Below are positions 54,604 to 63,400 of a DNA stretch of 64,000 nt, piece by piece. The stretch is from the NCBI RefSeq assembly GCF_000622385.1, contig NZ_JASD01000005.1, positions 160,655-224,654 of the forward strand, read 5' to 3'. Made by a program: the position numbers and the translations under genes. Position 1 is the stretch's first letter. Every line of letters starts with the position of its first letter. Below the pieces are notes generated by a model. It did not search any database. It worked only from the letters and a program-made list of their open reading frames with translations, and was not told the DNA's origin. Source of the stretch: Sulfitobacter noctilucicola. Its GTDB lineage: Bacteria; Pseudomonadota; Alphaproteobacteria; Rhodobacterales; Rhodobacteraceae.

Positions 54604-55782
54604 ATGACGATCTCGAATGCCATTGTTGTGGGCGGCGGAATTGGCGGGCTGGCGGCTGCGGCGGCTTTGGCCCAACGCGGGGTCGCCGTGACCGTTCTGG
54701 AACAAGCCCCAGCATTGGGCGAAGTGGGGGCCGGCCTGCAGGTCAGCCCGAACGGTTTGGCCGTCTTGCGCAACCTTGGTGTAGTCCCGGCCTTGCGCAG
54801 CAAGCAAGCCGTCGCTGCACAAGCAGTTGTTCTGCGTGACTACGCCGCGGGCGCCACTGTCGCGGTTCTGGACCTGAAGCGGCACCGGCCTGATCAATCC
54901 TATCTTTTTGTCCATCGGGCAGACCTTGTGGACGCGCTGGCAGGTGCTGCCAAGCGCGCAAACGTGACTTTCGAAATGGGCGCACAGGTCGCAAGCGTGA
55001 GGCCCGGACCTACGCCACAGGTGCAGCTTGCAGATGGCAGCACCCGCCGCGCCGAGCTGATCGTTGCGGCGGATGGTATCCACTCGGTGGCGCGCGCCGT
55101 GCTGAACGGACCGGACAAGGCGGCGTTCTCGGGGCAGGTGGCGTGGCGGGCCGTTATTGAAAACTCCATGCAGCATCCGGCCCAAGCCCATGTACATATG
55201 GGACCGGGCCGCCATCTGGTCAGCTATCCTTTGCGTGGTGGCAGTCTGGTCAATCTGGTCGCTGTTGAAGAACGGGATGACTGGGCGCAGGAGGGCTGGA
55301 ACCTTGCCGATGATCCTGCACATCTGAAAGCAGCATTTTCCGGTTTTGGCGGGCCGGCGGCGCGGATGATTGCGGCGGTAGAGGATGTGACCCTGTGGGG
55401 CCTGCACCTACACCCTGTTGCCACCCGCTGGCACGATCAAGGTATCGCGCTGCTGGGGGATGCTGCCCACCCGACGCTGCCATTTCTTGCGCAAGGCGCG
55501 AACCTCGCGCTTGAAGATGCATGGGTTCTGGCCGACGCGGTCACGCGAAACGGAGCGGGCGGGCTGGAAGGATATCAAAGCAGCCGTCTGGCCCGCGTCC
55601 CGCGTGTGATCCGCGCCGCGCAGGGCAACGCAAAACGCTATCATCTGCGGCCCGGACCTGTCCGCAGCGCGGCCCATCTGGGCCTGCGCCTTGCCAGTCG
55701 TTTGGCACCGGGTCGTATGATCGGTGCCTTTGACTGGCTTTACGGTCATGACGTGACCGACAAAGTACACCGGAAGCCCTAG
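54604..55782 (+). CDS. FAD-dependent monooxygenase (salicylate hydroxylase type)
   Basis: A 392-residue class A flavoprotein hydroxylase. It has the N-terminal dinucleotide motif IVVGGGIGGLAAAAALAQRG, the DG segment IVAADGIHSVAR and the FAD-binding GDAAHPTLPFLAQGANLALEDA. Such enzymes hydroxylate aromatic acids or similar compounds with NAD(P)H. Substrate unknown. GGAGG precedes the ATG at 54604. It follows dksA by 82 bases and its end overlaps the convergent ocd gene by 4 bases. Confidence 0.92.
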   Translation: MTISNAIVVGGGIGGLAAAAALAQRGVAVTVLEQAPALGEVGAGLQVSPNGLAVLRNLGVVPALRSKQAVAAQAVVLRDYAAGATVAVLDLKRHRPDQSYLFVHRADLVDALAGAAKRANVTFEMGAQVASVRPGPTPQVQLADGSTRRAELIVAADGIHSVARAVLNGPDKAAFSGQVAWRAVIENSMQHPAQAHVHMGPGRHLVSYPLRGGSLVNLVAVEERDDWAQEGWNLADDPAHLKAAFSGFGGPAARMIAAVEDVTLWGLHLHPVATRWHDQGIALLGDAAHPTLPFLAQGANLALEDAWVLADAVTRNGAGGLEGYQSSRLARVPRVIRAAQGNAKRYHLRPGPVRSAAHLGLRLASRLAPGRMIGAFDWLYGHDVTDKVHRKP

Positions 55783-56834
55783 GCTGGCGTTGCTCGTTCC
55801 AGCATGCCGAACAGATCACGCGGATCATCAGGATCAGCCAACAGGTCCAATGCATGAAAGAATGCGGTATCCGCAATCTGGTCTCGGACAAAACGCAGGG
55901 CAGAGAAGTCTTCAATGGCAAAGCCGACACTGTCGAACAACGTAATTTGCGCCTGCGATGTGCGGCCCTGAGCCGCGCCCGTCAAAACTTCCCAGAATTC
56001 TGTGACGCTATGATCCGTTGGAAGCTGCTGGATTTCCCCTTCGATGCGGGTTTGCTCGGGGTACTCTACGAAAATGTCGGAGCGGTGAAGGATGGCTGGG
56101 GCCAGTTCGGTCTTGCCAGGGCAGTCGCCCCCAATTGCGTTGATGTGCACACCGGCACCGACCATGTTGTCGGTGAGGATGGTGGCATATTGTTTGTCTG
56201 CCGTACAGGTCGTGATGATCTGCGCGCCCTCAATGGCTTCTTCGGCTGTGGTGCAACTGACCACGCGCAGCCCTTGACCCGCAAGGTTCGCAGCACATTT
56301 CGCAGTCGCGGCTGCATCGATATCATAAAGACGGACTTCCTCGATCCCGACGATGGTCTTCATCCCGAGGGTCTGGAATTCGGACTGTGTGCCGTTGCCG
56401 ATCATCGCCATTACTTTGGACCCTTTCGGGGCAAGGACGCGCGCCACAAGCGCGGAGGTTGCGGCCGTACGCAAAGCGGTCAGCAAGGTCATTTCGCTCA
56501 GCAAGACGGGATAGCCGGACGCCACATCGGCCAGCAGACCGAAAGCGGTGACTGTCTGCAAACCGTCCGCGGTGTTGGACGGATGCCCGTTGACATATTT
56601 GAAACCATAAACGTCACCGTCCGACGTCGGCATCAACTCGATCACGCCTGTGTCCGAATGGCTCGCCACGCGCGGGGTCTTGTCAAATAGAGGCCAGCGT
56701 TTGAAATCTGCCTCGATATAGTCGGCAATACCGCGCAACATCGGTTCCAGCCCGATATGGTGCACCAGCTTCATCATGTGATCAACAGAGACAAAAGGCA
56801 CCAAAGCCTTGTGAGATGGTTGAGGTGTGGTCAT
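55779..56834 (-). CDS. ocd: Ornithine cyclodeaminase
   Basis: A 351-residue NAD-dependent enzyme that converts ornithine to proline and ammonia. Visible features are the mu-crystallin-family segments VALLTALRTAATSALVARVLAP (as LTALRTAATSAL), AMIGNGTQSEFQTLGM with the dinucleotide loop, and DCPGKTELAPAIL. It lies one base after the arginase gene on the same strand; together they turn arginine into ornithine and urea and then into proline. AAGGGCTT precedes the ATG at 56834. Confidence 0.94.
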   Translation of the reverse strand: MTTPQPSHKALVPFVSVDHMMKLVHHIGLEPMLRGIADYIEADFKRWPLFDKTPRVASHSDTGVIELMPTSDGDVYGFKYVNGHPSNTADGLQTVTAFGLLADVASGYPVLLSEMTLLTALRTAATSALVARVLAPKGSKVMAMIGNGTQSEFQTLGMKTIVGIEEVRLYDIDAAATAKCAANLAGQGLRVVSCTTAEEAIEGAQIITTCTADKQYATILTDNMVGAGVHINAIGGDCPGKTELAPAILHRSDIFVEYPEQTRIEGEIQQLPTDHSVTEFWEVLTGAAQGRTSQAQITLFDSVGFAIEDFSALRFVRDQIADTAFFHALDLLADPDDPRDLFGMLERATPA

Positions 56835-56835
56835 G

Positions 56836-57756
56836 TCAGTAAGCCCTTGTTGGTCGATCAAAGATATGGCGGCCCATTGCCGACGCGGCGAGGTCCACCA
56901 TGAGCGATGCTGTGCGCCCGCGTTCGTCCAGAAACGGGTTCAGTTCTACCAGATCAAGCGATGTCATCAGGCCGCTGTCGTGCAGCATCTCCATCACCAG
57001 ATGGGCTTCACGCACGGTGGCACCGCCGGGCACGGTGGTGCCGACAGCAGGTGCAACAGCCGGGTCAAGGAAATCCACGTCGAGCGAGACATGCAGCATG
57101 CCATCTTCGGCCGCCACACGCTCAAGGAATTCAGAAAGCGGTTGCGCAATGCCCGTTTCGTCAATCTGGCGCATATCCACGTAGGTCACATTTGTGCCTT
57201 GCAATGCTTCGCGCTCTGCGCGGTCGACAGACCGCAGACCGATGATGGCAAGGTTATCGTGTGGCAACGGTGTGCCGATGGTGGGAAATCCGTCAAATCC
57301 GGGACGTCCGGTCACATATCCCAGAGGCGTGCCATGCAGGTTGCCACTGTCGGTGCTATCTGGCGTGTGAAAGTCGGTATGTGCATCCAGCCACAGCACA
57401 AAAAGCGGACGCTCTACCTTTTGGGCGTGACGCATTGCGCCCAGAACCGTGCCGAGTGAAAGCGCGTGATCGCCACCCATGAAAATCGGCATGCCGTCCC
57501 GCAGCGCTGTCTCGGCCGCATCCGCAAGGCTCGTTGTCCAACCGATTGTCTCTTCCAACGCAACGAGCTTGGGGTGCTCTTTTGGCGTGAAAGGGGCAGG
57601 GGATACATTCCCCTGATCGGTGACCGAGTGTCCCAAATCGCGCAGCGCTTCTGGAAGGCCCGCCGTGCGGAACGCGTCAGGACCCATCAGGCATCCTTTG
57701 CGCTTCTTGCCGCAATCCATCGGGGCACCCACTAGTATACAGTGACGCTCTGGCAT
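56836..57756 (-). CDS. rocF: Arginase
   Basis: A 306-residue ureohydrolase that splits arginine into ornithine and urea. The binuclear manganese site is complete: GGDHALSLG, DAHTDFHTP and SLDVDFLDPAVAPAVGT. GGAGGATGAAGGG precedes the ATG at 57756. It is the first gene of an arginase-ocd operon and diverges from an Lrp-family regulator gene, with about 110 bases between, an arrangement that suggests control by arginine or ornithine. Confidence 0.96.
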   Translation of the reverse strand: MPERHCILVGAPMDCGKKRKGCLMGPDAFRTAGLPEALRDLGHSVTDQGNVSPAPFTPKEHPKLVALEETIGWTTSLADAAETALRDGMPIFMGGDHALSLGTVLGAMRHAQKVERPLFVLWLDAHTDFHTPDSTDSGNLHGTPLGYVTGRPGFDGFPTIGTPLPHDNLAIIGLRSVDRAEREALQGTNVTYVDMRQIDETGIAQPLSEFLERVAAEDGMLHVSLDVDFLDPAVAPAVGTTVPGGATVREAHLVMEMLHDSGLMTSLDLVELNPFLDERGRTASLMVDLAASAMGRHIFDRPTRAY

Positions 57757-57843
57757 CCCTTCATCCTCCGGTCTTGATGTGTTGAGAAAGGGCATAGCGT
57801 TGCAGGCTGACCATCGACAATCTGCTATTTTGGCCGTATCGGT

Positions 57844-57859
57844 TTATAATTGATCATAA
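57844..57859. promoter_or_regulatory. Candidate Lrp-type operator in the rocF/lrp control region
   Basis: TTATAATTGATCATAA is an imperfect 16-base dyad (six of eight arm positions match), A/T-rich like Lrp/AsnC sites. It lies 8 bases before the regulator start, where it would serve autoregulation. Confidence 0.4.
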
Positions 57860-57867
57860 CGGAACCC

Positions 57868-58296
57868 ATGATGGACGATTTGGATATGCGCATCGTAGCG
57901 GCTTTGCGCCACGATGCCCGGATGCCACTGTCGGAACTGGCAGCAACGCTGAAAACCTCGCGGACGACGGTACGGGCACGTTTGCAACGGCTTCAAAACA
58001 GCGGAGAGATTGCGGGCTTCAGCGTGCTGACCCGCGCGGACGTAATGCGCGATCCTGTGCGGGGGCTGATGATGATCGGGATCGAAGGGCGCGGTGCCGA
58101 CCGGATCACCCGACAGCTGAGCGGCTATCCGGAGGTGCGCGCGGTCCATTCGACCAACGGCCGGTGGGACATCATTGTTGAGATCGGTGCAGAGACGCTG
58201 GAACGGTTCGATGATGTGCTGACACGCATCAGGCGTTTGGACGGGATCACATCAAGCGAGACGAACCTGTTGTTGAAAACAAGCAAAGCCCGCTAG
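57868..58296 (+). CDS. Lrp/AsnC-family regulator of arginine catabolism
   Basis: A 142-residue protein with an N-terminal helix-turn-helix (MPLSELAATLKTSRTTVRARLQRLQNSGEIAGF) and a C-terminal RAM ligand-sensing domain (MMIGIEGRGADRITRQLSGYPEVRAVHSTNGRWDIIVEI, given here as its core GYPEVRAVHSTNGRWD). It is divergent from rocF-ocd and most probably controls them in response to arginine or ornithine; this role is inferred from position. Start at 57868 or 57871, the two ATGs being adjacent. Confidence 0.92.
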   Translation: MMDDLDMRIVAALRHDARMPLSELAATLKTSRTTVRARLQRLQNSGEIAGFSVLTRADVMRDPVRGLMMIGIEGRGADRITRQLSGYPEVRAVHSTNGRWDIIVEIGAETLERFDDVLTRIRRLDGITSSETNLLLKTSKAR

Positions 58297-58306
58297 TCAG
58301 ACGCCT

Positions 58307-58771
58307 TTAGTCGCGCAGCGCTGCCATGATCCAGATTACCGTAAGACCGAAGGCGATCACGGCATTCCAACCGGCCATCGACAGACCAAAAAGTTGCCAG
58401 ACGATTTCGTCACACATCACAACGCCAGTGGGCGTATCCAGTGCCAGCAGATCACCGCCGGTCATGCTGCCGAGATCGGTTCCGCCACCACTGCAAGACG
58501 TCGGACCGGGCCACCAGCCCCATTCGACACCTGCGTGATAGACGCCGATGACACCGGTTGTCGCCGTAGCGGCAGCACCTAGAAGGGCCAGCCCACGATA
58601 AGAGACGCGCAAAGCCACCACCCCGATGAGGATCGCAGCGGCATGTGGCCAGCGTTGCCAAAGGCACAGCTTGCAGGGTGGCAAACCGCCCAGATGCTGG
58701 AAACCGAAGGCACCCAGCAAAAGCGCAGCGGAGCCAATCGTCGCCAATGCAATCAGCACGTTGCGGCTCAT
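58307..58771 (-). CDS. DsbB-family disulfide bond formation protein
   Basis: A 154-residue inner-membrane protein with four membrane helices. The first cysteine pair C33-C36 (PPCKLC) follows helix 1. The second pair lies in the second periplasmic loop, in CSGGGTDLGSMTGGD and VVMCDE. DsbB re-oxidises DsbA and passes electrons to quinones; a DsbA-like protein is encoded at 18316. Its start overlaps the stop of the upstream YqaA-type gene (ATGA), so I chose the ATG at 58771 over a longer frame. Confidence 0.9.
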   Translation of the reverse strand: MSRNVLIALATIGSAALLLGAFGFQHLGGLPPCKLCLWQRWPHAAAILIGVVALRVSYRGLALLGAAATATTGVIGVYHAGVEWGWWPGPTSCSGGGTDLGSMTGGDLLALDTPTGVVMCDEIVWQLFGLSMAGWNAVIAFGLTVIWIMAALRD

Positions 58772-59346
58772 AGCAGTTTGACCACGTAGAAGCCGGCCAG
58801 CAGCAGAACGACGAAAAGGATGAACATCAGCCCCAGTCGCTTTTCGATGAAATCGCGGATAGGCGCGCCAAATTTCCACAGCAGGGCAGCCACTAAGAAG
58901 AAGCGAAGCCCGCGCGCAATGACTGACGTGACAAGGAATGTGCCGAGTGGCATCGCTGTCCAACCGGACATGATTGTGATCACCTTATAAGGGAAAGGCG
59001 TCACGCCTGCGGCAAGTACCGCCCAGAAACCTACGCCATTAAACCGCTCTGCAAAGGCTTCCATTGCGTGTTCTTTGCCCAAAGCGGACAGGATCGGCAC
59101 CCCGATGGCGTCATATGCAAAGGCTCCGATGGCATAACCCGCCAGACCGCCTAGAACCGAAGCCACCAAAGCGACACCGGCAATGACGAAGGCACGGTTG
59201 GGGCGGGCAATGATCATCGGGATCATGATAATGTCGGGCGGGATCGGGAAAAAAGAGCTTTCGGCAAAGGACACGATCGCCAACGCCCAGAGCGCATGCG
59301 GATGCTGGGCAAGACTGAGGGTCCAATTGTATAAACGCTGGAGCAT
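58768..59346 (-). CDS. YqaA/DedA-type membrane protein
   Basis: A 192-residue VTT (SNARE-associated) family membrane protein. It has the signature SFAESSFFPIPPDIIMIPMIIARP and GGLAGYAIGAFAYDAIG, with about five hydrophobic segments. Family members translocate lipids or similar compounds across the membrane. It is coupled to the DsbB gene. The start at 59346 (MLQRLYNW) is preferred over a longer frame. A tRNA-Leu gene diverges from it. Confidence 0.9.
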   Translation of the reverse strand: MLQRLYNWTLSLAQHPHALWALAIVSFAESSFFPIPPDIIMIPMIIARPNRAFVIAGVALVASVLGGLAGYAIGAFAYDAIGVPILSALGKEHAMEAFAERFNGVGFWAVLAAGVTPFPYKVITIMSGWTAMPLGTFLVTSVIARGLRFFLVAALLWKFGAPIRDFIEKRLGLMFILFVVLLLAGFYVVKLL

Positions 59347-59475
59347 GGTGGACTGCTTTCTGGTTCTCCAAGAGGGCAACACCACGTCACCTGCGCGGGG
59401 TCAAGAGCAGGGGCATAAAATACGACAAATACTCTTGCCGACAGTCGCAGGGCAGGCTAGAGGTGCGCCGCATGT

Positions 59476-59559
59476 GCCCAAGTGGCGGAATGGTAGACGC
59501 AGGAGATTCAAAATCTCCCGCCGCGAGGCGTGCCGGTTCGAGTCCGGCCTTGGGTACCA
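59476..59559 (+). tRNA. tRNA-Leu (anticodon CAA)
   Basis: A long-variable-arm tRNA: acceptor GCCCAAG/CTTGGGT, anticodon arm GGAGA-TTCAAAA-TCTCC with anticodon CAA at 59509-59511, extended variable arm, T arm GCCGG-TTCGAGT-CCGGC and ACCA end. It reads the UUG codon. Confidence 0.96.
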
Positions 59560-60411
59560 CTGGTTTCTCTGGAACCAGCGCACATAACTAAATTCTGCTT
59601 CAGACAGTGTGGATCAAGCAGAGCTTTTACCTTCAAACTATTTTTGATTCGAAATAAATGTGGCGCTTATTGGCGTGTCTACGCATCAGTAAAGTCCATT
59701 TTTGACTATTGGTTCCAAACCATGAACAGCCCGGCTACACCTATGCCTAGAACCTTTTGGTCACTTTAGCGTTTTCATTGTGCTGGCGCATTTTCCGCCC
59801 CGAACCCGTCATAGTTGAATTGCCGAAATCCAAATTCTTAACCCGATGGTCAATAATCCTATTTTAAAGGGGAATGGGCGATTATTTGTATATCCGACCC
59901 AAAAGACCACAACGTGATAGCGTGTAAAACTCTCAAAAGTTCGCGTCATTTCCGCCTTTATCCAGCCACAATTACGGACACATTCCCGACATTTTCCCCT
60001 TTGTTCCCCCTCTGTGCGCAGCTATCTATGGTCTTGCCCAACTGGGGGGCACTGTCTGTAGGTCGGGGGGCGACCACACAATTCGCGCATTCGTAAGGAT
60101 GCGGGAGAGGTGTGTACGCCGCGTTCGTCGCGACCGTATACGTTAGGTGATTATGATGCTTGCGTCATTTCACCTGCTGCTTGTCAGTGCTCTCCTCAAG
60201 TTGATGTTTTTGTGTGTGTCGCTCTGCCTGCAACAGGCCTGTGGGGCGAGAGTGAGGAGTAGATGATGATGAGTGAGCAATTTTTGCCACATTTGAGAGC
60301 TAGCAGAGCCTTCGGGCCCGATTCATCTGCTCGTCCACACACCGAATTTGCACCAACTACCAGAACGGCCGCGTTGCGCGCCGCGCGCAGCACAGCTCAG
60401 GAGAACTTCCA
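59560..60411. other. Long non-coding region between tRNA-Leu and the giant repeat protein
   Basis: About 850 bases with stop codons scattered in all frames that I checked and lower G+C than its surroundings. It holds an inverted repeat AGGTG-att-ATGA / TCAT-tt-CACCT at 60145-60175 and a short GCCTG-CAA-CAGGC hairpin near 60226. No intact gene is seen. It probably serves as a long control region or 5' leader for the repeat protein. Confidence 0.55.
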
Positions 60412-63400
60412 ATGATCCGTACAATAGACTTTAACGCATTCGTTGCGGGAACCGTAATCGATGATGAGTATGTCGTTTCAGACGGGGTAACGGTTTCTGC
60501 TGTTGCACGTGGCGATGGTGCGGATCAGGCAATGATCTTTGACAGCAACAACCCGACCGGTGATGACACTGATCTCGCGTCCGATACGCTAGACGGTCTG
60601 CTGATCATTTCCGAAGACGGTGACAGCAGTGACCCCGACGACAACGACGCGGGCGGCAGCATCTTTTTCGATTTCGAAGACCTCGTGCGCATCAAATCAC
60701 TGACATTCAAAGATATCGAAGAAACATCCGGCGAAGGCACGCGGATGATTTTCTACAATGCGGACGGTGAAGTCATTGAGAACCAGTTTGTCGCCCCGAC
60801 GGGTGATGGTGGTGAAACAACTGTCCAGTTGTTCGTTCCAGGCACGGCGCGTATGGAAGTGCGCTTTGAAGGCTCGGGCGCAATCGACAACCTCGTCTTT
60901 GACGATGGCAAAGGTGCAGACGAAGCCCCGACTGCTGTAGACGATTCCGCGATCACGGATGAAGACACCTCCGTCATCATCGATCTGCGCGGCAATGACA
61001 ACGATCCTAACAACACGTTGGAAGAACTCACAATCGGTGAGTTCGTAAGCCCGAACGGCACGGTTGAGGACAATGGCGACGGCACCGTCACCTTTACGCC
61101 TGATCAGGACTTCAATGGCGAGGCGGTCTTTACCTACACGCTGCGCGATCCGAACGGCAACACAGACGTCGGCGAAGTCACTGTTCAGGTAAACCCGATC
61201 AACGACGCGCCAGACGCTGTCGCGGATGCAGACACAACAGACTTCAACACTGCAATCACGGTCGATCTGCTGGCGAATGACACAGACCCCGACATTGCGA
61301 CCAACGGTGACGTCCTGACTGTCGTGGCGGTTTCCGTCCCCGAAGCACAGGGCACAGTCGTCAACAACGGCGACGGCACCGCGACATTCACACCTGCGGA
61401 CGGCTATACGGGCGTTGCAACCATTGCCTACACTATCGAAGACGAAGCCGGTCTGCGCGATAGCGACGAGCACTTTGTGACTGTTGAAGTAGACGACAAC
61501 CAGCCACCTGTCACCGGCGACGACACGCTGACCACAGACGAAGACACCCCTTCAGAGCCGTTGAACGTTTTGGCGAACGACAGCGATCCCGATGGCGACA
61601 CGCTGACACTTGTATCGGCAGAGAGCCCTGACGGAGAGGTTTCGATCGATCCGGATGGAGAGATAGTGTTCACGCCTACGGAAGACTTCAACGGCGAGAC
61701 CACGATCACCTATACTGTGACAGACCCGTCCGGTGCCGAAAGCACAGGCACGGTTAATGTCACTGTGAACCCGATCAACGATGCACCCGATGCGGTTGAT
61801 GACAGCGATACAACAGAGTTTGAAACAGCTGTCACAGTTGACCTGCTGGCAAACGATACAGATGTTGATATTGCGACCAATGGCGATGTCATCACTGTAA
61901 TCGAAGCGACTGTTCCTGCCGAGCAGGGCATCCTGGTCGATAATGGCGACGGCACCGTGACTTTCACACCTGCCGACGGTTTCTCGGGTGATGCAACAAT
62001 CAGCTATACCATTGAAGATGCTGCTGGTTTGCAGGATTCCGCACTTCACACAGTGACAGTGGGCGAAAGCACCGATGTCTCTCCTGTAGCGGTCGACGAT
62101 GTCGCAGAGACCCAGGAAGACACCGCCGTTGTGATCGACCTGCTCGGTAATGACACAGACCCAGACACGCCTGCCGAAGATCTGACGATCTCTGCTTTGT
62201 CTGTTCCGGCAGACCAAGGTGAAGTCGTTGATAACGGCGACGGTACCGTGACGTTCACCCCCGCACCGGATTTTAATGGTGAAGTAACGATCAGCTACAC
62301 TGTGTCCGACCCCGAAGGAAATACCGATGACGGTGAGGCAGTCGTCACTGTTACACCGGTTGCGGATGCTCCGGTCACAGAACCGGACGCGCTGACCACC
62401 GACGAAGACACGCCGTCAGAGCCATTGAATGTGCTGGCCAACGACAGCGATCCCGATGGTGACGAGCTGACGCTGATCTCGGCCACAAGCCCAGATGGCG
62501 AAGTGTCCTTCGACCCGAATGGCGAGATCGTCTTCACGCCGAACGAGAATTTCAACGGCACAACAACAATCGAATACTTCGTCACAGATCCTTCCGGTCT
62601 GGAATCTCCTGGCATCGTGAATGTCACAGTGAACCCTGTGAATGACGCGCCTGATGCGGTTGATGACACCGACGTGACGGACGAAGACACTAGCGTTGAG
62701 ATCAATCTGCTGGCGAACGACACTGATGTTGAAAGCGACCCGCTGACCGTTACAACAGCGTCCGTTCCCGCAGAAGAAGGCACGCTTGAGCCTGTTACCG
62801 ATGGCAGCGATGGCCTCTATATCTTCACGCCTGCTCCCGACTTTAACGGCGATGCGACCGTCAGTTACTCGATTTCCGATGGCAACGGCGGCGAAGATTC
62901 CGCAGTTCACGTGATCACTGTTGGCGAAGAGAATGACGCGCCAGTTGCGAACCCCGACACCTTGACCACGGATGAGGACACACCGTCCGAGCCGCTGAAC
63001 GTGTTGGCCAACGACAGCGATCCCGATGGTGATCCGCTGACATTGACATCAGCCACCAGCCCGGACGGCGAAGTCTCCTTCGACCCAGATGGTGAGATCG
63101 TCTTTACGCCTGACGAGAACTTCAATGGCGAAACGACAATTACCTATATCGTTACCGATCCATCCGGCACCGAAAGCACAGGAACAGTCACCGTCACAGT
63201 GAACCCTGTGAATGACGCACCTGATGCGGTCGATGACACCGACGTGACGGACGAAGATACCAGCGTTGAGATCAACCTGCTGGCGAACGACACCGATGTT
63301 GAAGGCGACCCGCTGACCGTTACAACAGCGTCCGTTCCCGCAGAGGAAGGCACGCTTGAGCCTGTTACTGATGGCAGCGATGGCCTCTATACCTTCACGC

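Noticed and set aside
59560..60411. Short frames of about 60-80 codons in the spacer before the adhesin
   Set aside because: No ribosome-binding sites, Ser/Arg/Cys-biased products and no motif.
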